DNA of 39,921 bases from Basidiobolus ranarum (lineage: Eukaryota > Basidiobolomycota > Basidiobolomycetes > Basidiobolales), in NCBI GenBank assembly GCA_040143965.1, contig JASJQH010000040.1, positions 1 to 39,921 on the forward strand, written 5' to 3'. Position numbers and translations under genes: made by a program. Shown here in pieces: positions 1 through 9,853 of this stretch (positions are counted from its first letter, which is position 1; each line of letters starts with the position of its first letter). The notes under the pieces are model-generated. The model saw only the letters and a program-made list of their open reading frames with translations, was not told the origin of the DNA and searched no databases.

Positions 1-191
1 CATGTGTGCAAAGTTTGGGGCTTCTAGCACAAGTTTGAAAAATCTATATATCTGAGAACTTCTAAGTTGGTAAAAATATTCTAAGTAAATTCCGATTGAG
101 AATAATTGATAGTATCTTAGTGAGTTATAAGATAACTAAGTGCTAAGCTATATATGACTATATAGGTGTTTAGGCAATGCTAATTTCAACA
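1..191 (-). mobile_element. Solo-LTR-like fossil, partial, cut by the left window edge
   Basis: This stretch is the inverted counterpart of the repeats at 33.5 kb and 39.5 kb. Bases 1-19 are the exact reverse complement of 39692-39710. Similarity runs to the tip at about 191, which reads TGTTGAAATT on the minus strand, the same tip as the copy at 33517. The other end lies beyond the window. There is no coding content. It appears diverged from the other copies, so it is an old copy. Confidence 0.6.
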
Positions 192-1043
192 AATTGTAGT
201 AAAGGCACATTGTTCTTTTTTAGCCTGGAGTAAAACTTTGATTTCAGATGGTTTTCCATTGTTTTCTTCTCCTGCAACAGTGTCCTTTCTGTGTCAAGAA
301 GGTCAAAGTCTGATGCTTGCAGCCTACAGAATAATTTTAGGATTGAGAATCAACATGCTAAGTTGGAAGTAATAGTAATTAAGTAATCAATCAGCTCGTT
401 ATTGAAATATTGCTCAGGAAAAATTAAGACAGCTGGAGGATAAGATGAGCTTTGTTAACTCATTGATAATACACATGCATTTAAATATGCATTTAAAATA
501 AATTGATATCAAAGTGCATATCAAATAGCTGATTGTAAAATCATTCAGCACACAAAATGAGTTGGAATATTCAAATAGCTCAATTGTAATGCTATTCAAC
601 CTTTGTATAATACTATATTCACAATATTATATTTGAGTTGTAGGACCATTTCTGTACTAATTTTATAGCCAAGACAACTTTCGAGTGGGCATATTTCTTG
701 ATTGTATTCTGGTTATTAAATGAGTGACATCAATATCACAATGATGAGCTTAAATGAGGGGATGAGGTTATATATACAAATGAGGGGATGAAACCATTGG
801 TCATAGTCATGTTTCTTCGCCAACCTCACACAACACTGCATCAACTATGGTTAGAACATATCTACATTCCCTAACTTGAGTAAAGTGGGTGACATAAGAG
901 ATGAATATATATATGGTTAATGACCACGGACAACAAGTACCACACATCTTGGAACATATCTAGCCAAGCTATGGTAACGCTCGCGAATCACTAGATTACG
1001 AAACATGCCAATGCTTGAATATAAATAAATAAGCTGAGGTGCA

Positions 1044-1160
1044 GTTCTGATCTGTTGATGATTCTGGATATTTAGTGTTCTGATCTGTTGATGATTCTGG
1101 ATATTTAGTGTTCTGATCTGTTGATGATTCTGGATATTTAGTGTTCTGATCAGTTGATTT
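1044..1160. repeat. 33-bp tandem repeat, three full units plus a partial fourth
   Basis: Units start at 1044, 1077, 1110 and 1143. Each begins GTTCTGATCTGTTGATGATT. The first three are identical and the fourth breaks off after about 18 bp with one change. The unit is 11 codons long, so a minus-strand frame stays open through the array, but that frame shows no protein features and is probably incidental. Confidence 0.95.
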
Positions 1161-1317
1161 ATCTCATGGTGCAATCAGTTAATCGCCAACTGCTCCAGTT
1201 TCGAAGAAATATAGCCGATGTCAAGATGGCTTCATATCCGTTCCACCTCGGAATATTAATATGGAAACGTTGGAGTTAGAGGCTGAATGTGAGCGGGAAT
1301 GGGAATGGGAATTGGAA

Positions 1318-1324
1318 TATAAAT
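1318..1324 (+). promoter_or_regulatory. TATA-box-like TATAAAT
   Basis: It lies 92 bp upstream of the ATG at 1416 and is followed by GAGG, as is the TATA box of the eL41 gene. It is a plausible core promoter for the small secreted protein; position and sequence are the only evidence. Confidence 0.4.
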
Positions 1325-1415
1325 GAGGAAATAGAGCTAAACAATACCTGGGTACTTCCAGTCGGTTAATTGATAGTTAGTAACTTCGACCTCTGATTAC
1401 TTTCGTTTCGTTGCA

Positions 1416-1724
1416 ATGAGATTCATGGTATCTTTGCTTTACATGGTGGTTCTTATCAATATTGTTTTGATCAGAGCTCAAGAAACTTCAGAGGAAGAGC
1501 TTATCGATTCATCAGAAGGGGATGACGATGTTATTGAAGATAGTGAAGAGACTGAGGCCGAGAAGCACCCATCTGTGACCATTATCCTTACAGAATCTAT
1601 CCCTGCGGCGACTACACCCGCCTCTTCACTGCTCATTCTTTCAACCGGCGCCGTTACTAACCATGCATTTCCCACCAAACCCCCAGTCGTACCAACGTTT
1701 GTTTCGGGTGTAAATGGGCCATAA
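1416..1724 (+). CDS. Small predicted secreted protein, Asp/Glu- then Thr/Pro-rich
   Basis: A 102-residue open frame starts at a good ATG context (TTGCAATGAG). Residues 1-21 look like a signal peptide: a basic start, a hydrophobic core (LLYMVVLINIVLI), then ARA/Q-like cleavage spacing. An acidic stretch of Asp, Glu and Ser follows (about 23-50), then a Ser/Thr/Pro-rich tail that could be O-glycosylated. No catalytic motif or known domain is visible and I do not recognise the family. A TATAAAT lies 92 bp upstream. A second overlapping open frame on the minus strand is low in complexity. The 3' end could be spliced differently; I accept the in-frame TAA at 1722. Confidence 0.45.
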   Translation: MRFMVSLLYMVVLINIVLIRAQETSEEELIDSSEGDDDVIEDSEETEAEKHPSVTIILTESIPAATTPASSLLILSTGAVTNHAFPTKPPVVPTFVSGVNGP

Positions 1725-2852
1725 AAGTCCTTGAAGAGTGCACATCCACCTTGCACTTCTTCATGCGTCGCACAAACGGGAATCCTAAGACCTTCGATTG
1801 CCAGGGCAAATCAAAACGTAGCAGAATTGGCGTATACCTTTTCACCACTACTTCTGGTCTCTGGATTACTAACAAGTTATGGTTTGGCTCAATATGGTAG
1901 CTTACAATAGACGCAAATGCAAATGCAAACGCAGCTCAATACAGTCGATTCCTCACCCAATCCTATTAATGCTTATCAACCCTTGTTATTTGCCGAAGAT
2001 CCCCATTAATTATTGAACTGATCAATAAATCTTTCCCAACCCGCATAGTATAAGGCATAGTATATTGCATAGTATAGAGCGTATAGTGTATACCAGCTCG
2101 TGCAAGCTTACATATGTAGCTGGATGTGCGTTGGTAAGTGGAAACAGAAGCAAATAAATAACAACTGTCCCTAGATTAGCAGAAATACCGACACAATGCA
2201 TGATGAGTACAATATCAATTTAATAATATGCATTCAAGATATGCGTGGAATGCAGAGGAATCTACCATTTGTTAACGATCCATGGCAACAAAGCCATCTC
2301 ACTAAGCTATCAATGAGGGTTCAGCGCTCAGCGCTCAGGGCTCAGCGCTACGGTCGAATCAGGCAGAATAACTAAGACCAAATCATTTATTGCAAGCTAA
2401 TGGTCATCAGCTGAAATGGGTGATGAGTGATTAGTGATGAGTGTCAAGGCTGATGGTCCAATGGGCGAATTGAGAAACAATGAAGAAGCTAGACATTAGA
2501 TAATGAAACAACACCAGTCAACACCAATGCTCAATGAGATTGAAGATGGGCTGTCATTGCTAGTAATATATAATTGATTGACCGAACCAATCAAGCCCGA
2601 TAACCTCCTTAATCTCTAACATTTTGTCAGTTTGTGTTTGGTTTAATAGGTTTCATCATGCATCCTTCAAGCATATATTCTTTTTGAACAATCCATTAAC
2701 AATCCATTTCTCCACAGGTATCTCCCCGATTCTTGTGACCACTTTCTTGGAAGTTTTGTACCACAATTCCTTTCCCTCACCTCAACCTATCTTTATATTT
2801 TTTTTTGGTTAGAAAAGACTTTACGCCACTACCTATTTGTCACACTTCGAAC
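1725..2852. other. Gene-free intergenic region with short simple repeats
   Basis: No supported gene. There is a heptamer-like run of (TCAGCGC) at 2321-2348, a GTGATGAGTG direct repeat near 2430-2450, and a TATATAA at 2567-2573 that may serve the downstream membrane-protein gene. A GT...AG stretch ending in GGTTAG at 2807-2812 could be a 5'-UTR intron of that gene. Confidence 0.5.
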
Positions 2853-3380
2853 ATGGTTCATAACAAATTCCGCTTATCATATGTTTCTATCTTAATTCTC
2901 ATCAGTTGTCTTCAAATCACTGCCCAAAGCACTCGAACAAGTACGAATATTGTGACTGCCACTGGTGCTGGAAGTACTGTGACCAAAATAGTTGCCACTC
3001 AAACAGAATATCCTACCCCCACCCAAAACCCACCATCCGACGGTGATAACTCTAATAGCAACTCCAACCAAGGTAGTAGTAGCAGTGGTATAAGTACAGG
3101 TGGAGGGAGTAAAACGGTCATTGCGGCCAGTGTTTCAGTTGGGGTAATTGTGGTTCTCTCAGCCATTGGGATATTCATATTTCGAAAGTGGAAATTAAGG
3201 GTAACTTTAAGTTAGTTACTACTCTCTTATAAACAGTTAAAACTAACCCACCTCTCTTTAAAATAGCCCACGAAAAAATTCGAAAATAAGCTTCAAGCAG
3301 ATAATAATTACTTTCGGCCACCTGTTCATGAAAACAGTCGCAATGATACGGTATTTCTACGGGAACTTAATGAGCCATAA
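2853..3380 (+). CDS. Small type I single-pass membrane protein, Ser/Thr-rich (Mid2/Wsc-like layout)
   Basis: Two exons, 2853-3200 and 3267-3380, encode 153 residues. The intron begins GTAACT, has AACTAAC as a branch candidate and ends AAATAG. The ATG at 2853 is chosen because a clean signal peptide follows it (about residues 1-25, core YVSILILISCLQITA). Residues 26-87 are rich in Ser, Thr, Asn and Gly, as in an O-mannosylated stalk. Residues 89-110 are one membrane helix, followed by the basic stop RKWKLR. The cytoplasmic tail of about 43 residues, visible only after splicing, ends FLRELNEP. This layout matches fungal cell-wall sensors of the Mid2/Wsc kind, but there is no WSC cysteine domain and the protein is short. 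Function is inferred from layout only. Confidence 0.75.
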
Positions 3381-3705
3381 TCAGTTAACATCTAAATGCA
3401 TGTATCCTCATATATACACTCTGATTCATTTTACTTATTCCATTGAATTCACTGCCTCTAATGTACAGCCGATCTATCAATAAAATAAATCAGAGCCACT
3501 ACCACACACGATACTGTACACCCGCACATACTGATAGATTTGCATGGATTTGGTTAGCAAGTAGTGGAAATCCAAATCCATTTTTTTAACGTGATTAAAT
3601 CCATTTTTTTGCCACATTCAATCTAATGATAAACCAGTGGAATTTTTTCCTATTAAAAGAGTTCTAATCATTGGGAATATCCCACCTTTACCCTACAAGT
3701 ATAAT
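3381..3705. other. Intergenic region
   Basis: It carries the presumed poly(A) region of the preceding gene (AATAAAATAAA near 3480) and the promoter of the Tcd-like gene, including T-rich tracts at 3582 and 3602. The open frame of the next gene extends upstream to 3637 only through a GTG codon, so I do not count it as coding. Confidence 0.5.
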
Positions 3706-5405
3706 ATGAACTTAGAAAATATCTCCTCCTTTTTTAAAGAACAAAAAGTCCAACTTTTACTAACAGCTGGAGTTAGTTCACTTATCACCGGTTTCTCTTT
3801 ATTAAAATTACAAAGAGTTCAAGCTGAGAAATTGTCCAAGAAACTTAAAGCTGAAGTAAAAGAAGATTATTTAGAATATAACGTAGAGGACTCCAACCTT
3901 ACAGAAGTTCCCTTATCCGAGGAAGATGACCGTTTATTAAACGAACAATTCTCAAGAAATATCGTATTTTTAGGGGAGGAGGGTATGAAAAAATTACGTA
4001 ATTCTTCGGTGGTTATCGTTGGTTGTGGAAGCATCGGTTCTTGGGTTGCACTGATGTTACTTCGTTCTGGTGTGGGAAAAGTGAGAATCATCGACCATGG
4101 TAAAGTCACTAGAGATACTATAAACCAACATGCTTTAGCTACTATCGAAGATATTGGTATACCCAACGCTATTGTCTTGAAGAAGCATATCAAAGAGATA
4201 GTTCCCCACGCCAAAGTTGAGTCTGTAATCGATACCTTCAATAAGGATACTGCTCCTTGGTTACTTGAAGGTAAGCTAATAACTGAAATGATTCGATTCA
4301 AATAACACTCAATTCAAATGTCGATATATTAGGGAATCCTGACTATGTACTGGATTGTGTTCAAAACCTCGAAACCAAACTTGAACTACTGAAATATTGC
4401 CATGATCAACAACTTCGGGTAATTTTCTTACTTTCCATGCAAAGGAATTATTTATTAAGAGAAAATCCTTCACATAATAGGTGATAAGTTCAGCATATGC
4501 TGGTGGGAAAGCGGATCCTTCCAGGATTCAAATATCGGATCTGAGCGATACTTACGGTTGGTCTTCTCTTTTGCACAAACCATCATAGTTGCATAGGCTA
4601 ACATATTTAGACGACCCATGGGTTCGCGTGCTTCGTAGAAAGCTTAGAAAACTCGGAGTAGAGAATAACATCAGCTTGATCCACTCCATCGAGAAACCAA
4701 CCGAACTAAAGCCAGGTAAGTAGCCAAACCTCAATCAAAAGGAACCATGATATTTACCACTGAATATTCACGATCTAGCTGAGTCTACTTCGAGTGAGGT
4801 TGACCAATATGCCATCCTCCCAGAAGGCCGAATCCCCACTTTGCCAACATTTGGTAAATATATAGAAGATATCATCGACAGTAAATATGATCTAAATTGT
4901 CTCCTCTTCAAAAGGTACCCTCTCTGCCATTTTCGGTATGAGTATGGCGTCTTGGGTTATCTGCGAGTTAGCTGAGCATAAAGTCCAACAGTTATTCATA
5001 AAGCAGAAAGAAAAAACATTCTCGAAACTCAAGAGAGATTTGACAGCTCGTGAAGAGAGGAATGGATTCAAGTAAGACCCCTAATTCTTATTGAAATTAT
5101 GCTCCAGAAGAGGCTAACATTTGATGTGTTTCAGCTCTTCGGTTACTCTTAGTAAATCAGAGGTCGGCTATATCCTTGAAGAATTATGGCGTAGTAGAAG
5201 TGCACTCTCAGGTGCTCTAGATAAATTGACGCTAACCCGTTGGGATCGCCGTCAGGCTCTAACAATAGATAATTGTATATGTCTTACCGTAGAAGAGGCT
5301 AATACTCACGATAACATATTAGGTAAAGTAGAAGACTATTACCCAGAGGAATTCGTCAATTTTGTGCAATCCCGTTTCTTGGAAGAATCTAGAATATCTG
5401 AATAA
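3706..5405 (+). CDS. TcdA/Tcd1-like E1-fold (ThiF family) protein, probable pseudoenzyme
   Basis: Seven exons: 3706-4270, 4333-4418, 4481-4556, 4611-4715, 4779-4853, 4915-5071 and 5135-5405, giving 444 residues. The family (bacterial TcdA, yeast Tcd1/Tcd2) uses ATP to dehydrate N6-threonylcarbamoyladenosine in tRNA to its cyclic form; the yeast proteins sit on the mitochondrial outer membrane. A hydrophobic segment at about residues 16-34 could be the same anchor. The glycine-rich loop VGCGSIGSW (106-113) is kept, and the C-terminal block with LTRWD and DNCICLT is typical of fungal Tcd. Odd: the usual DFD reads DHG (130-132), the NRH arginine is Gln141, the PK lysine is Asn154, and the DN aspartate is Gln199. 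Fold and family are confident; activity is doubtful. The ATG at 3706 is the first in frame. Confidence 0.9.
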
Positions 5406-5654
5406 ACCTTTGGTTGAATGACAACAATACGAAACTTCACTTTGCGAAATATATATAATATAAATTGTGTGAATGTATTAAAGATTTGTGTACTTCTATT
5501 GGTAAAGAAAATATAGCAGAATGGTAAATAGTGGGTATAATGTGCAATTTATTGTTCGTACATAAAATGATGGAGACAATAAAAATAGAGGATTTCTATT
5601 TAACGGAGAACGTTACAACAGGTTATGTTGAATGTTCATAGCTGATTGCAGAAT

Positions 5655-5732
5655 TTATTTGGATCTGGCTCTCATCTTTCTTCTTTTACGCTTAAGACGT
5701 CTCTGTCTCTTCTTCTTCCACTTATCTCTCAT
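5655..5732 (-). CDS. RPL41: 60S ribosomal protein eL41
   Basis: The coding exon specifies 25 residues, starting MRDKWKKKRQRRLKRKRR and ending MRARSK, which matches the near-invariant Arg/Lys-rich eL41 peptide over its whole length. It is the smallest ribosomal protein and bridges the two subunits. The ATG follows directly on a 3' splice site (TTATTTAG then ATG), so a 69-nt intron (5733-5801, GTAAAT...TTTAG) lies wholly in the 5' UTR. The 5'-UTR exon starts at or below 5870 and has a TATAAAT at 5851-5857. The gene is convergent with the Tcd-like gene, about 250 bp apart. It is below common length cut-offs and easily missed. Confidence 0.95.
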   Translation of the reverse strand: MRDKWKKKRQRRLKRKRRKMRARSK

Positions 5733-5850
5733 CTAAATAACAAAGCAAATGGGTCAACAAATGAAATACTGAGGAGAATTTAGTAGGAAACGGATATTTA
5801 CCTTGGATCAAAAGATGTGGGCTGAGTTGTAATATTCCAACAATCCCCTC

Positions 5851-5857
5851 ATTTATA
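5851..5857 (-). promoter_or_regulatory. TATA box of the eL41 gene
   Basis: TATAAAT on the minus strand, about 50 bp upstream of the 5'-UTR splice donor, merges into AAATGAGGGGATT (plus 5842-5854). The same AAATGAGGGGAT word occurs twice at 752-791, and CCCCTCATCC occurs just upstream of the UAP1 start. The AGGGG core resembles a fungal stress-response element, but that is inference. Confidence 0.5.
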
Positions 5858-6072
5858 CTCGGAATGAACTGAAAAAAAAAGTGAAAAAAAAAAGATTTCC
5901 GCTTCTTTCCTATTCCACCGTAGATCCCGTACTAATTGAATCTCGATTGATTGTAATCATGGATTTATTTACAACAAAACAGGAGTATAAATGTGTATAA
6001 ATGTGTATAAATGTGCATAGCAATAGCAGTATGTAGTCTACTTAAACTCTATTAATGTCTAACGGCAGTGCT

Positions 6073-9000
6073 TTAAAGCTTTTCCAGATTAAACCACTTG
6101 TCCACATTGGAAGGCTCTAGAAATTGAATCTGTATTCAAGTTAGATAGGAAAGTGGTGGAATTGAATGTTAAGATGCTTACTCCCATGTGGCTCGGTGCT
6201 AATTTCTCCTTAGTGGTAAGGATGATAAAGTGTCTACACTCTGCTTTTAGTAGACCTTGCAATTTGAGTAACATACCAAAGGTTTCGGTATGAGTATCGG
6301 TCTCGGTCGTAGATTCAGCCTAGAAGAAACTCATTAGTACTGTAGCTTTGAATTAACCAACATTTAAACATACTTCTTTTGAAACATCGGGTACAATACA
6401 CTTGATTCGCTCGGATTTGATCAAATCTTCAACAATCTGACAACTTTTGATTGCTCTATATTAGAAGAAACAGTTGGATTATGACTGGATTGAGGGCAAA
6501 GTATGATGGGAATTCGTACTTGGCATGATTATTCGCAGCCTCCTTCCGAAGAATAGACACTGTGGAGTCGGAGATTACTATTTTCCATGCTTCAGTATGG
6601 CGTTTCTGTAGCATATCAGTGAATAATTGAGGTTTTGAGAAGTTCATTGGATGCTCTATTTACCAGATCTTTGTACTCCATTAGTTTGTGCAGTACTCTG
6701 TCGTTTGTTAACAGCAATTCACTTGTTATCGCCACCACACCACCAGACGGGAAAAGGATGTTTGGCAGTGCTTGATCCTGTGGAATATTGACCGTGAACC
6801 CAAACACGATAAAGTTGAAGGCTTCACGTTGCTTTAGATCGTTGAGGTGGGGTATCATATGGATCTGACTCAGAGACGAGCGATGTATCTACACGAAAAG
6901 GTACAATGAGACATGTTTCGACTCAATATTGAATCAAGTATTGCAACGTACCAAGAGTGCTTTTGTATTGACATCATTCATTGTAGGGTCGAGAGAAATG
7001 CCCCGGTGTTTCAAAATGGCCTCCATTCCTAAGACTTCGGGATGGCGAGAAGGTCCGAACATAGAGACTTGACTACAGCTGTGATCCGTCTATAAATCAT
7101 TCAAGTTTAAATTGAGAGCATATAACCAATATCTTTTCTGGCAATGAATAAACCTTAATTTTCAGGATATTTTCCCAGGTTCGGACGAGCAGATTGCTGG
7201 GAGTTACTGGGTATTTCGAAGTAAACTCGATAGTTTCAGGCAGCCTAGAACAATCAAGTCTTAAGTTTAGTTCAAGAATCTCAAATGAATTCAGTGGAAA
7301 CACTATCTACAATTTATCGTAGTTCAATCCCTCTTTGGCGAGCTTATGATCGTTGATAAGTAAGAGGCACATACGGCCCAAGCTTTCCGATGGATTTCGC
7401 AGTAGCGTGAGCAAGTCGGAATTGACTGGAGATGCAACAATAGTCACATTTTCGTATGCGGTGATACCAACCTATGTAGCTGATAGTAAGCATACGAGAT
7501 CAGTACATGCGAAATAAAAAGGTTCGTACCAATCCCCCGCGAGCTAAGAAGCCAGTGAATTTATTATACTTCTCCTCGTTGATGCTTCTATCCGTAGGGT
7601 GAACATAGCAAATAGATAGGGTTTCATTCCCAATGGATTGCTCAACCAAAGACTTTATGTAAGAGAAACGGATCATTTTGGAGAAGCACAGCTTGCTTAT
7701 CTCTTTGCTATATCATCTGACTGTTAGTGGCCCGCGTCATATAGCTTGAATATAACAGTTGTAACATAGAAATTTACATAGTATCGAATAGCTTAATGTC
7801 TTGACCACCAATAGCTCCTATACGAACTAGCCCCATCTCCTTCATTTTACCCTTGTAAAGGCGGCAGATCCACTTTGGCATAATATCAGATTAGAAATAA
7901 GTCACACAATTGATTCCGAAAATACTTACATCAGTAGCTCGGATGTTATATGTGGGATGTTCTGAGTTGGGCTTTGGTAGATAAGTTGGCTTCTGGGCAA
8001 ATGATCGCGGTGGTCGCTCTTTCGGGTCAGTATAATCGAGGGTCCCAGATGATTCAGTATCACTATTAACAATAGGATTGCTGGATAGAATTGGATTTCT
8101 GCTGAATAAAGGAACTGATCCAAACATTGCTTCAGCTGTTGATTGCGGTGTAGGAACAGGAGTACCAGCCTCAGAATCGGTTCTGTTAACGGTAGGCGAG
8201 ATCAGTGTAGGCGCTTTTCGCGGGTCTGCGATATTCTTACTAATAATGGTGCTACGGTTATCGTGACTGACTGGATTCGAAACCAGCTCACGAGCTCGGT
8301 TTCTTGTAGGCGAATGATTAGATTCGCGAGTTCGATTTGCATTAGGTGGACGATTTGGTTCGTGATTTTGATTTATTTTTGGTGAACGATTTGGCGCCTG
8401 GGTTGCGTTCAACTTTGGTGGGTGGCTTGGCTCTTGGATTCGGTTTGCTTTTGGAGAACGATCTGGCTCACGCATAGGATTCATCTTTGGAGAGTAGTTT
8501 GATTCGCGAGCTGAGTCTCCTCTTGTTGCATGGGTTGCCCCATTAGTTTGATGTCTCTCAGGTGCAACTGGTGGCTTACGTATAGGCAAGCTCTCTGTGG
8601 TTGAACTAACTCTGGATGATTCCATTGGAGTTGCAATTGTTGTTTTACGAACCACCTCTTTCGGAGGGGAAGCTCTGATCTCCGGTTTTTTTGAAGTTGC
8701 TTCCACCTCTTTAGTCTGAGACGATACAGAATGATTTGGTATAATGGAAGGTAATACAGACTCTTTCTCGTAAGAGCGGGACGTGGAAGGGAGGTTTGTG
8801 CGAGTTTTCTTAAATCTTGGAAGCGATGCGTACTGACTATTTAACGATTGTATCAGGTTTTCTACCAAGAAAGTATATGTTAAGATACTGGGATTTGAAA
8901 AATTGCGTGTTCGACCACTAAATTACCTCGTGTGCGTAGCTGATTTTCCCATTCCTTTTCAGTCTCTGACTATGATGTGTTATAAAGTGGTTTTAAATTT

Positions 9001-9853
9001 TAAGTAACAAATGGAATAATTAATGTAGGGATTTACTCTTTGTATGGAAGCGTCATATCCGTGCTTTCGCTTATATCCTGGTAAAGGATCTACTCCTTTG
9101 GCTTTATCTGATTTAGTGGTTTCTAGAGTCTTCTTAAACTTGGCTACGGAAGAAAATCCCCCAGCACCCTGATCCATTATTCTTCGTGATTTCGAACGGG
9201 GAGTGGCCTAGGAATGATAAAAATGAAAGGTTCGTAAATACCAGACTGGGGCTTCGAGTAGAAAACCAACTACCTGAGGGTGAAAACTAGAGGATTTTTT
9301 GAGCGATTCAAATTGAACACTTTTGAGATTTGAACGGTCAAGGAAATCCAGTAAAAGGTCCGGACAGTTCAAATGATCTAGAGGTTCCCAGCTGGAATAT
9401 AGTTGAACACAAGTTAATTGAGAAACATGAATAAACCCTGATTTAAACTTACGTCAGCTCATCGTATCCACGCCATTTGATCAAGTACCACTCTTCTCCC
9501 TACGAAACCGAATATGTTCTATATATGTCTCCATTCCAAGAGATTTACCAAAACTGATCGTTTACCTTGACAATCTTCTGTTTCATAATGTCTTCTACCT
9601 CCCATTCGCTCACTTCCTCATCGTCGTCTTCCTCTTCATCGCTTTCCTCCTCTTCGACAACTTCGTCCTTTTCTTTCGCCTCTCTCTCATTTTCTTGCTT
9701 TACTTTTCCATTCCTGGTTAGTCGAGGAGTAATGATCTCTACTTCGAAGGTATTTCTCGGCTTACGTTCGGTTTCTTCGTTCATGTCTTCATCCCTTACG
9801 ATGAAATCGTGTAAACTATCTTCTGAAGATAGCTCTTCAAGCCAGTCACTCAT
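6073..9853 (-). CDS. Chromodomain protein with SPOC-like and PIN-like C-terminal regions (Chp1/TASOR-like)
   Basis: Sixteen exons on the minus strand: 9853-9566, 9499-9453, 9391-9274, 9207-9037, 8969-8927, 8861-7930, 7872-7778, 7707-7530, 7471-7311, 7244-7154, 7089-6952, 6888-6664, 6605-6520, 6455-6374, 6319-6182 and 6129-6073. Phases agree throughout and give 949 residues. Residues 1-82 are acidic. A chromodomain (about 83-132) keeps the aromatic cage positions Trp84, Trp105 and Tyr108 (EWEVEDIM, IKWRGY, TWEP), so it should read methylated H3K9. Residues 150-530 are disordered and include 12-residue repeats (341-424). From 534 a SPOC-like barrel follows (WICRLYKGKM ... FLARGGLVGITAYENV). The last 230 residues, with FPSGGVVAITSELL, resemble the PIN-like end of Chp1 and TASOR. 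S. pombe Chp1, of similar size, anchors RITS to heterochromatin. The chromodomain is certain, the rest likely. The last acceptor is ambiguous (GAATACAG chosen). Confidence 0.85.
8257..8508 (-). repeat. 36-bp (12-codon) degenerate repeat inside the chromodomain gene, seven units
   Basis: Residues 341-424 form seven 12-residue units with the pattern RExxxSPKxNxx, for example REPDRSPKANRI, QEPSHPPKLNAT and RESNHSPTRNRA. The units keep frame but have diverged. They are rich in Arg, Asn and Pro, with an SP or PP step in most, so they may be a charged linker with phosphorylatable Ser-Pro sites. The last unit is weak. Confidence 0.85.

Larger units (their letters stand above)
192..1415. other. Gene-free intergenic region
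   Basis: No convincing coding region was found on either strand. It holds two copies of AAATGAGGGGATGA (752-765 and 778-791), a 33-bp tandem repeat (listed separately) and a TATAAAT at 1318-1324, about 90 bp before the next ATG. Confidence 0.6.

Noticed and set aside
917-1174. 85-codon minus-strand frame over the 33-bp repeat
   Set aside because: It is open only because the repeat unit is a multiple of three without a stop; no domain or splice context.
3637-3705. Upstream extension of the Tcd-like protein by 23 residues
   Set aside because: Needs a GTG start, which is not credible in a nuclear gene; the ATG at 3706 leads straight into the membrane segment.
6042-6129. Alternative last exon of the Chp1-like gene ending at 6042
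   Set aside because: Uses a later acceptor (TTTCTAG). The first AG after the branch site (GAATACAG) gives IQFLEPSNVDKWF, a more natural C terminus. The choice stays open.
7301-7370. A 64-nt intron with donor GTGCCT in the Chp1-like gene
   Set aside because: It breaks phase. Reading on through LLLINDHKLAKEGLNYDK to a GTAGAT donor at 7310 keeps frame and gives a normal-sized intron.
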